Source of the DNA: JBOGED01 sp050743625 | Lineage (GTDB): Bacteria > Actinomycetota > Nitriliruptoria > Euzebyales > Egibacteraceae | NCBI GenBank assembly: GCA_050743625.1 | Contig: JBOGED010000346.1 | Span: 1-8,533 of the forward strand | Length of the DNA: 8,533 bases | Reading direction: 5' to 3' | Shown: positions 1 through 5,124 of the stretch, one piece after another | How positions within the stretch are numbered: the stretch's first letter is position 1 | How the letters are laid out: the number at the start of each line of letters is the position of its first letter | Position numbers and translations under genes: made by a program | The notes under the pieces: generated by a model | Told to the model about the DNA's origin: nothing | Seen by the model: only the letters and a program-made list of their open reading frames with translations | Databases searched by the model: none

Positions 1-239
1 GTGAACGCCGGCTCCACCGTCCCGGGCGCGAGGTGGGACAGCACGATCTGCCACACCCGCCACGGGGGGACCCGCACCGCGCCGATGCCCACCGCCAGCA
101 ACGTCGCCCCCACCACCGCAACCACCAGCACGACCAGCAGGACCGTGAACCACGCGGCCCCGCCACGTCCGGCGGGGCCACCGCGCGGAACAGCCGCCCG
201 GGCCGGGGTGGCGGTCGCTGTGGTCGATCGCGCGCTCAT
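1..239 (-). CDS. FecCD-family iron-chelate ABC transporter permease, N-terminal part (runs off the window)
   Basis: The first 79 residues of an inner-membrane permease that would pass an iron-chelate (siderophore, haem or cobalamin class) through the membrane together with a FecE-type ATPase. What is visible is an Ala/Arg/Gly-rich cytoplasmic N-terminus, one strong hydrophobic segment at about residues 30-53, then GIGAVRVPPWRVWQIVLSHL. That last motif is typical of FecCD/BtuC proteins, where TM1 is followed by an amphipathic stretch before the LRLPR motif, which lies outside the window. The ATG overlaps the stop of the upstream binding-protein gene (ATGA), which indicates translational coupling within one operon. 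No strong Shine-Dalgarno is seen, as is usual for coupled starts. The cognate ATPase is not in this window in working form: the only FecE-type ATPase here is broken, so a functional one may lie beyond coordinate 1. The family is fairly sure; the substrate is unknown. Confidence 0.85.
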   Translation of the reverse strand, partial: MSARSTTATATPARAAVPRGGPAGRGGAAWFTVLLVVLVVAVVGATLLAVGIGAVRVPPWRVWQIVLSHLAPGTVEPAF

Positions 240-1237
240 GCGTTCTCGAACGCCTCGGGGTGCAGGAACTCCGCGATCTCGGGGATCGCGAGGATGTTGC
301 GGGAGCCGCCATGGGTGGCCACCGAAGGGACCGGCAGGAACCGACGCTGCTGCGCGGCGGGGCTCTCGGGGATCAGCGCGAACACCGTGCCCGCCTTCGC
401 CTCCGCCGACGGCAGCCTTTCGCCTAGGTAGACGTCGTAGTCGTCTACGAGCATCGCCTCAGGCTCGAGAGTCGCGATCCGCTCGGCGCTGACCTGAGCG
501 TAGGACTCCGCGAGGTCGTCCAGCACATTGACCCCGCCGGCCAGCTCGATCATCTGGTGAAACAGCCCCGAACCTCCATGCGCGTTGACGGGACCGGAGC
601 CGCCGTCGCTGGCCAGCACAGGCACCGGCTCGAGGCCCTCGACGCGCCGCTCGACGTCGGCGAGGATGCCCTCCAGCTCGGCCGCCAGCTCGGCGGCGCG
701 GTCAGGGATGCCGAAGATCAGCCCCAGGTTGCGGATGTCGTCGAAGAGGGTCGCGATCTGCGCGTTGCGGATGCCTTCAGGGTCGCACCAGCCACCGGTG
801 ATGTACGCGGGGATGCCGGCATCGGCGAGCTCTTGGACGGTGGCGAAACCCCTCGCGGCATCGAAGCCGCTGTAGGCGTACTCGATCACGAAGTCGGGCC
901 CCAGCGCGAGCAACGCCTCCTTCTGCGGCAGGCTGGTGTCGGGCGAGACCTCGGGGACCGCGTCGTAGACCTGTTTCTGGCCGGGCAGGAAGCCGTCGGG
1001 GCCGTTCTCGGTGAAGTTCGTACGCCCGATGATCTGCTCCTCGCCGAGGCCCAGTGCCACCAGGTTCTCGAACACTGGTTGGTAGCCGGTCACGACTCGG
1101 CTGGGCGGCTCGTCGAACGTGAGCGTCCGCCCGCAGTTCTCGATCGTGACCGGGAAGGCCGAGGTCGCGGCCGCGGGGCTGAAGCCGAGGGCGGTTACGA
1201 GCGCCACCGCCAACACGAGTGCTGCTGCCTTTCGCAT
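236..1237 (-). CDS. Iron-chelate class ABC transporter solute-binding protein, intact copy (SBP1)
   Basis: Predicted exported solute-binding protein of 333 residues with the FecB/BtuF-like (TroA-superfamily) fold, delivering an iron chelate or a similar ligand to the FecCD permease encoded next. Residues 1-27 form a Sec signal peptide: an MRK start, a hydrophobic core and an Ala-rich end (SPAAATSA). There is no lipobox cysteine. The mature protein begins FPVTIENCGRTLTF, the N-terminal motif of this actinobacterial family, followed by PPSRVVTGY and GLGEEQIIGR. A GGWCD motif sits mid-protein, and LIFGIPDRAAELAAELE forms the interdomain helix. The start was set at the ATG at 1237 rather than the GTG at 1246, because GAGGAG lies 8 nt before the ATG but directly abuts the GTG. 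The gene is a tandem paralogue of the broken gene upstream, and its stop overlaps the permease start. The ligand cannot be read from the sequence. Confidence 0.9.
   Translation of the reverse strand: MRKAAALVLAVALVTALGFSPAAATSAFPVTIENCGRTLTFDEPPSRVVTGYQPVFENLVALGLGEEQIIGRTNFTENGPDGFLPGQKQVYDAVPEVSPDTSLPQKEALLALGPDFVIEYAYSGFDAARGFATVQELADAGIPAYITGGWCDPEGIRNAQIATLFDDIRNLGLIFGIPDRAAELAAELEGILADVERRVEGLEPVPVLASDGGSGPVNAHGGSGLFHQMIELAGGVNVLDDLAESYAQVSAERIATLEPEAMLVDDYDVYLGERLPSAEAKAGTVFALIPESPAAQQRRFLPVPSVATHGGSRNILAIPEIAEFLHPEAFENA
245..280. repeat. 36-bp direct repeat, copy A (3' end of SBP1)
   Basis: A 36-bp stretch identical to 1249-1284. It encodes the C-terminal EIAEFLHPEAFE of SBP1. A second identical pair of 26 bp lies at 960-985 and 1961-1986 and encodes PGQKQVYDA. 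Both pairs are spaced 1001-1004 bp apart, which is the length of one gene unit, so they are remnants of a tandem gene duplication and not a mobile repeat. Confidence 0.85.
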
Positions 1238-1245
1238 CCGTCTCA

Positions 1246-1251
1246 CTCCTC
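1246..1251 (-). promoter_or_regulatory. Shine-Dalgarno (GAGGAG) that decides the SBP1 start
   Basis: GAGGAG reads on the minus strand inside the last codons of the upstream binding-protein gene. It lies 8 nt before the ATG at 1237. The alternative GTG at 1246 overlaps the end of the motif and would have no spacing, so the ATG is the better start. The position implies translational coupling to the upstream gene. Because that upstream gene is frameshifted, ribosomes that stop early would not couple. Confidence 0.6.
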
Positions 1252-1284
1252 GAACGCCTCGGGGTGCAGGAACTCCGCGATCTC
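1249..1284. repeat. 36-bp direct repeat, copy B (3' end of SBP2)
   Basis: Identical to 245-280. It encodes the C-terminus of the frameshifted paralogue and runs almost to its stop codon. Recombination between the two copies would delete one binding-protein unit and leave a single clean gene. Confidence 0.85.
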
Positions 1285-2311
1285 TTCGATGGCGAAGAAG
1301 GTGCGATACCCCGTGTAGGCGGCCTCTGGCACCGGCAGGAAGCGCCGCTCGCGCGCCGCTGGGCTGTCGGGAATCAGCGCGAAGATGGCGTCGGCCTTCT
1401 CTTCCGCGGACGGGCGAGCTTCGCCCAGGTAGGTGTTGTATTCCGCGACCAGCATCGCCTCGGGGTTGGACGCGGCGATGCGCTCAGCGCTGACCTCGGT
1501 GTAGGTCTCGTCGAGGTCGGCGAGGACGTTGCGCCCGCCGGCCAGCTCGATCATGTGGTTGTAGACGCCCAAGCCAGCGTGGACACTCACGGGCCCCTCG
1601 CCGCGGTCAATGGCCAGCACATCCACCAGCTCGAGGTGCCCGACACGCCTCTGGACGTCGGTGAGCATGGCCTCCAGCTCGGTGGCTAGCTCCTCGGCGC
1701 GGTCGGGGATGCCGAAGATCCTGCCCAGGGTGCGAACGTCTCGGATGAGGTCGTCGACGCGGGCGTTGCGGATGCTCTCCTCATCGCACCAGCCGGCCAC
1801 CAGGTAGACTTGTGTGCCCGCGGCGGTCAGCTCCTCGATCGTGGCTTGCCCGCTGCTCGGCTCGAAGTTATACGGGCCGGTGTCGACGACGAGGTCGGCG
1901 TTGAGGGACAGCATCACCTCCTTGGACGGCAAGGCAATGGTGGGCGAAATCTCTGGCACGGCGTCGTAGACCTGTTTCTGGCCGGGGAGGAAGCCGTTAG
2001 GGCCGAGCTCGGAGAAGTTCAGGCGGCCGATGATCTGCTCTTCGCCTAGGCCCAGCGCCACCAGCGTCTCAAATGCCGGGGTGATAGCCGGTCACGACCC
2101 GGCTGGGCGGCTTGTCGAAGGTCAGCGTCCGGCCGCATTGCTCGACCGTGACAGGAAAATCCTCCTGTGCGTGAGCCAACCCCGGCCCCGCGCACACGAG
2201 CACCGCCAGCCCACATGCGACCAGCACCCGCGAATAGCGCCGCAACGCCCGCACCGCCGTCATTCGGTACATTCGTAGCCATTGCATCTTATTGATTGCC
2301 CTAGAACCCGC

Positions 2312-2330
2312 TTAGGAAACGTTAACACAA
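2312..2330. promoter_or_regulatory. Candidate DtxR/IdeR iron box upstream of SBP2
   Basis: TTAGGAAACGTTAACACAA matches the IdeR/DtxR consensus TTAGGTTAGGCTAACCTAA at 13 of 19 positions, including both outer ends (TTAGG and TAAC with a final AA). It lies 25-49 nt before the possible SBP2 starts, in the only AT-richer stretch of the neighbourhood. This placement suits iron repression of the binding-protein and permease genes. The match is partial and no clear -35/-10 pair was seen beside it, so this is a candidate only. Confidence 0.4.
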
Positions 2331-2347
2331 CTGCAAGTTGTTTGCAG
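2331..2347 (-). other. Small inverted repeat in the ATPase-SBP2 gap
   Basis: CTGCAA and TTGCAG arms of 6 bp flank a 5-nt loop. On the minus strand the sequence after it is T-rich (TTGTGTTAACGTTT), so it could be a weak terminator for the upstream transcript, or simply part of the promoter region. The stem is short, with only three G/C pairs, and a firm call is not possible. The rest of the gap 2288-2362 shows nothing beyond this and the candidate iron box. Confidence 0.25.
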
Positions 2348-2362
2348 CAGCTGGCTGTGGTA

Positions 2363-3108
2363 TCAAGCATCCGACTCGGCGGCGGTGTGGTCGGTGTGCC
2401 GGAAACAAGCTGGACGGTGCCGTTGTCGCTGAGGCGACAGACGCCTACGCCGTAGACGGGCTCCAGGATGGCGGAGGTGAGGGGCTCGTCGGGTGTGCCG
2501 GTGCAGGCGACTTGCCTTGGTTGAGGAGACCAGCCGGTCGCAGTAGCGGGCGGCGAGGTTGAGGTCGTGGAGCACGACGATGGTGGTGACGTCGAGGGTA
2601 CGGACGAGTTGGAGGATCTCGTGCTGGTAGCGGATATCGAGGTGGTTGGTCGGTTCGTCGAGAAGGAGGTGGTCGGCTTGTTGTGCCAGGGGTGCGGGCG
2701 ATGTGGACACGCTGTTCCCCCCCCCCGGGACAACGTGCCGAAGATGCGATCAGCGAGATGGCGGGCGCCGACGCGGACGAGCGCTTGCGCGGCGAGGCGG
2801 TCATCCTCAGCGGTATAGCGTTGGAAGGACGAGCGGTGAGGTGAGCGGCCGAGGAGCACCATCTCCGCGACCGTGATGGGGAGTTCCGCTGCGGCCTCTT
2901 GGACGACGACGGCGATGCGGCGGGCAATGCCGCGCGTGCTGAGCTGGTCGAGGGGTGTGGTGTCGAGGGAGACGAGGCCGGCTCGGGGGATAAGGCTGTG
3001 GTAGAGGGTGCGCAGGAGCGTGGTCTTGCCCGCTGCCGTTGGGGCCGATCAAGCCGATGACTTGGCCGGAGTGGGCGATCAGCCCGACGCCGTTGAGGAC
3101 CAGGACGT
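2363..3108 (-). pseudogene. FecE/HmuV-type iron-chelate ABC transporter ATPase, 5'-truncated with multiple frameshifts
   Basis: Remnant of the cytoplasmic ATPase of a siderophore-class importer. Stitched across frames it reads VLVLNGVGLIAHSGQVIGL, Walker A GPNGSGKTTLLRTLY, a Q-loop region AVVVQEAAAELPITV, EMVLLGRSPHRSSFQRY, a signature region (LS-R-G-G-E-QRVHIAR), Walker B DHLLLDEPTNHLDIRYQHE, H-loop VVLHDLNLAARYCDRLV, and a tail ending HTDHTAAESDA. The frame is lost at 3029-3031 (extra base inside Walker A), at the ten-C tract 2717-2726, at 2689-2692 (extra base), near 2528 and 2511 (missing bases), and near 2403-2405 (missing base). The normal N-terminal strand and start codon are absent: the sequence is joined in frame to the SBP3 remnant. 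The conserved order of all motifs makes the family certain. As read it cannot make an active ATPase. Confidence 0.85.
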
Positions 3109-3367
3109 CGTACAGCTCGGGAGGGAACTCGCCGGCCTTGGCGACGACGTTGTCAAGGCCGCCGACAGCCTCCAGCAGCGGGGTAATGTACCGGTACATG
3201 AGGACAACGCGCTCTGGGGGGCTGGCGATCGTGACCTGGTCGCCGCAGTTCTCGAAGGTCAAGGGAAAGCCGCTCGCCGCGCTGGTTGCGCTGGTGGGGC
3301 CGGCACCGGCGATGAGCGTCAGCACGCAAAGCAAGGCCCCAACGAGGATCCGAAGTCTGCGCGGCAT
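3109..3367 (-). pseudogene. Solute-binding protein 3, N-terminal fragment fused in frame to the ATPase remnant (SBP3)
   Basis: The ATG at 3367 lies 2 nt after the methyltransferase stop, with GGCGGGG about 9 nt upstream as a possible ribosome-binding site. It opens a binding protein of the same family as SBP1 and SBP2: a signal peptide (MPRRLRILVGALLCVLTLIA, then GAGPTSATSA), FPLTFENCGDQVTIASPPERVV, and LLEAVGGLDNVVAKAGEFPPELYD. After about residue 87 the reading frame passes without a break into ATPase sequence (VLVLNGVG, then GQVIGLIGPNGSG). About 230 residues of the binding protein are therefore missing, along with the ATPase start and possibly a whole permease gene between them. The junction is near 3105-3110. 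A deletion is the simplest explanation. No lipobox is seen. Confidence 0.8.
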
Positions 3368-3369
3368 GG

Positions 3370-3965
3370 TCAAAGCCCCCGCCGGGCGGTGATGAGGAAC
3401 TGGGTGCGTACCCTGGTCGGGTCCGCGAGGAGGCCGCGCGCGAGCCGTTCGATCTCGGGGAGCGGCGTCAGGCGGACGCCGGCGAAGCCGGCGTCTCGCA
3501 CCATGGCTACGGCGGCGCGAACCAGGCGCCGTCGACGGCCCGGAGCAGCTCGCGCCAGCGGCTCAGCGCGGCCAGCGGCTCGCGCAGCGTCCATAGCAGG
3601 GAGCGGCTGGTCACGACGTCGAAGCTGGCTGCTGGGAAGGGCGGCGAGACGGCGTCGGCGACCTGGAGGGTCGGGGGTTGGCCATGCTGGCGCTTTTGGC
3701 GCGGGCCAGGGCCAACATGCCTTCGGCGAGGTCGATGCCGGTCACGCGGTGGCCGAGGTCGGCGAGCAGCAGCGCGACCTGGCCGGTGCCGGTGCCGACG
3801 TCGAGGACGTCGGCGGGCGGAGTCGGCAGCGCTCCACTGCAGACGTCGGCCCAGGCGTCTTTGGCCTGGCCCATATGAATCTGGCTGATCGGGTGCGTGT
3901 CGTAGGGGGACCGCGTTTCTGTGCCAGTAGCTCGTGATGCGCTGCTGGATCGGGGCTTCGTTCAC
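3370..3965 (-). pseudogene. Class I SAM-dependent methyltransferase, frameshifted and internally shortened
   Basis: The GTG at 3965 overlaps the stop of the upstream ATPase (GTGA). Read across three frame segments it gives NEAPIQQRITSYWHRNAVPYD, then HPISQIHMGQAKDAWADV, then the SAM-binding motif I VLDVGTGTGQVALLLADLG with GIDLAEGMLALARAK. These are followed by TLQVADAVSPPFP, ASFDVVTSRSLLWTL, REPLAALSRWRELL and a C-terminal AVAMVRDAGFAGVRL to the stop at 3370. One extra base lies in the five-G run 3905-3909, and one base is missing by the four-T run 3694-3697. The family normally has LRPGGRLVAVDG before the WF strand; here only LLRAVDGAWF remains. The stretch usually found between that strand and the MFxEAGF-like helix is also absent. 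These apparent losses point to real decay. It may once have modified a metal-chelating ligand or a cofactor; the substrate is unknown. Confidence 0.75.
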
Positions 3966-4957
3966 TTGCTCCGCCTCGTGATGCTGAGAGGTTGTGCGCC
4001 GTCCAGCAGCCCTGGGTGATGGCAGGCCACGACGTGGTCGCTTGCCCCGTCAGGCTGCGCGGTCAGCGGAGGGCGCTCAGCCGCGCAGCGGGCGTCGGCG
4101 CGCTCGCAGCGCGGATGGAACCCGCAGCCTGGGGGAGGGGCGTCTGGCGAGGGCAGCTCACCAGCCAGCTTCCTGGTCCGTGCCGCCTCGCGGCCGGGGA
4201 TGGCGGCCAGCAGCGCCTGGGTATAGGGGTGCTGCGGGGTGTCGAACAGCGCCGCCGTGGGACCCAGTTCGACGATCCGCCCCAGGTACATGACCGCGAC
4301 GCGGTCGGCCAGCCGCGAGACCACGGCCAGGTCATGGGCGATAACCAGGCAGGCCAACCCCAGCCGGTCGCGCAGGTCGAGCAGCAGGTTGAGGATCTTG
4401 GCCTGCACCGACACGTCGAGCGCGGTGACCGGCTCGTCGCACACCAGCAGCTCAGGCTCGAGCGCCAGGGCGCGGGCGATCGCCACCCGCTGGCGCTCCC
4501 CGCCGCTCAGGTCACGGGGCAGCCGGTGAGTGACCTCAGGGAGCAGCCCGACCAGGTCGAGCAGCTCCGCCACCCGGGCGGCACGGGTCGATGGCGTGCC
4601 GATGGCGTGGATCTCCATGGCCTCGGCGATCGCGCGGTCCACCCGCAGGCGGGGGCTCAGCGAGGCGAACGGGTCCTGGAACACCATCTGGACGCGGCGC
4701 CGGTGCGCCCGCCGCGCCGGGCCTCGGAGACGGTGCACATCGACCCCGCCGAAGCGCACCTGGCCGGAGAACGGCGCCTGGAGCCCGACGATGGTGCGCG
4801 CGAGGGTCGACTTGCCACAGCCCGACTCGCCGACCAGGGCGACGACCTCGCCCGCCTCGACGGTCAAGTCGACGTCGCGGACCACGGTGAGCCGCTCGGA
4901 GCGGCCAAAGCGGCCCGGCCGCGTGTACCCGGCCGTCACCTTCTCGAGCGCTAACAC
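3962..4957 (-). CDS. DppF/OppF/NikE-type ABC transporter ATPase
   Basis: A 331-residue cytoplasmic ATPase powering the Opp/Dpp/Nik-class importer encoded upstream, presumably as a heterodimer with the ATPase half of the fusion protein. Visible motifs in order: Walker A GESGCGKS (43-50), Q-loop VFQDPFASLSP (Q94), signature LSGGE (150-154), Walker B LLVCDEP (170-176), D-loop ALD and H-loop H208 in IAHDLAVV. The C-terminal oligo_HPY-type tail has Cys at 278, 284, 291 and 312; in related mycobacterial Opp ATPases such cysteines hold an iron-sulfur cluster. The start is a GTG at 4957 preceded by a G-rich run at suitable spacing. It is the first gene after the 167-bp gap with the palindromic operator, and its stop overlaps the methyltransferase start. 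Length and motifs are normal and the frame is unbroken. Peptide, nickel and metallophore transporters all use this family, so the substrate is open. Confidence 0.93.
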   Translation of the reverse strand: MLALEKVTAGYTRPGRFGRSERLTVVRDVDLTVEAGEVVALVGESGCGKSTLARTIVGLQAPFSGQVRFGGVDVHRLRGPARRAHRRRVQMVFQDPFASLSPRLRVDRAIAEAMEIHAIGTPSTRAARVAELLDLVGLLPEVTHRLPRDLSGGERQRVAIARALALEPELLVCDEPVTALDVSVQAKILNLLLDLRDRLGLACLVIAHDLAVVSRLADRVAVMYLGRIVELGPTAALFDTPQHPYTQALLAAIPGREAARTRKLAGELPSPDAPPPGCGFHPRCERADARCAAERPPLTAQPDGASDHVVACHHPGLLDGAQPLSITRRSK

Positions 4958-4993
4958 CGCGCGCCCCCCGGGGCGAAAGCGCCGCGGTCACAC

Positions 4994-5027
4994 TGCAGGA
5001 TTCCTCCGTATACGGAGGAATCCTGCA
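4994..5027. promoter_or_regulatory. Perfect 34-bp palindrome, probable operator
   Basis: Two 17-bp arms with no spacer, centred between 5010 and 5011. The left arm is TGCAGGATTCCTCCGTA, and the other arm is its exact reverse complement. It sits in the gap before the DppF-type ATPase, overlapping the proposed -10 and spacer of a TTGACT promoter and ending 37 bp before the start codon. Perfect symmetry without a loop, and no T-run on either side, fit a dimeric repressor site better than a terminator. I do not recognise the consensus, and no regulator gene is in the window. Confidence 0.7.
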
Positions 5028-5033
5028 AGTCAA
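5005..5033 (-). promoter_or_regulatory. Candidate sigma70-type promoter for the ATPase-methyltransferase operon
   Basis: TTGACT at 5033-5028 is a five-of-six match to the -35 consensus. A -10 element would be TACGGA at 5010-5005 (17-nt spacer) or TATACG at 5012-5007 (15-nt spacer). Both lie in the centre of the perfect palindrome, so a protein bound there would block RNA polymerase. The predicted leader to the GTG at 4957 is about 40 nt. The -35 is good and the -10 is weak. Confidence 0.45.
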
Positions 5034-5061
5034 AACCAGCGCGCCGGGCGGAGGACGCAAC

Positions 5062-5083
5062 AATCCTGCGTATGCGGAGGAAA
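5062..5083. promoter_or_regulatory. Second, imperfect copy of the palindromic operator
   Basis: Centred between 5072 and 5073 with core CCTGCGTATGCGGAGG. It matches the central 22 bp of the perfect palindrome (5000-5021) at 18 positions. The two centres are 62 bp apart, close to six helical turns, so both sites face the same side of the DNA, as expected for cooperative or looped binding. It lies upstream of the proposed -35. The rest of the gap 4958-5124 shows nothing else. Confidence 0.6.
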
Positions 5084-5124
5084 GCTGCGCCCTCCCGACA
5101 TGCGGTCCGCCGGTCAGAGGCCAC

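Larger units (their letters stand above)
1243..2287 (-). pseudogene. Iron-chelate class solute-binding protein, frameshifted tandem paralogue (SBP2)
   Basis: Paralogue of SBP1 in two frames. The 5' part encodes a signal peptide (ALRRYSRVLVACGLAVLV, ending GLAHA before QEDFP) and FPVTVEQCGRTLTF, then PPSRVVTGYHPGI and a stop. The remainder from GLGEEQIIGR to the C-terminus is in another frame. Comparison with SBP1 places the break at the four-base run 2078-2081: with one base fewer, the frame reads TGYHPAFETLVALGLG, matching TGYQPVFENLVALGLG. Everything else matches SBP1 over the full length, including AGWCDEESIRNA and IFGIPDRAEELATELE. Starts at 2287, 2272 and 2263 are all possible and none has a clear ribosome-binding site; the ATG at 2263 gives the most ordinary signal peptide. 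The stop is followed directly by SBP1. A single homopolymer indel could be a sequencing error; if so, this is a normal gene of about 340 codons. Confidence 0.85.

Noticed and set aside
1238..1246. GTG start for SBP1 at 1246
   Set aside because: The GAGGAG motif touches this GTG, leaving no spacing; the ATG at 1237 is correctly spaced.
557..1318. Long plus-strand open frame opposite SBP1
   Set aside because: It is antisense to a gene with clear family motifs, its composition reflects the GC-rich opposite strand, and no motif or start signal was seen.
2260..2862. A separate 200-residue protein in the ATPase region
   Set aside because: Its two ends are ATPase sequence, but its middle is an out-of-frame Ser/Thr/Pro-rich translation of the Walker B region, so it is a product of the frameshifts and not a new gene.
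3992..4954. Long plus-strand open frame opposite the DppF-type ATPase
   Set aside because: It mirrors the ATPase almost exactly, is rich in Arg, Gly and Gln, and has no recognisable domain.
4994..5027. Palindrome as a rho-independent terminator
   Set aside because: It has no loop and no following T-run on either strand, and it overlaps a good -35 element before a gene start.
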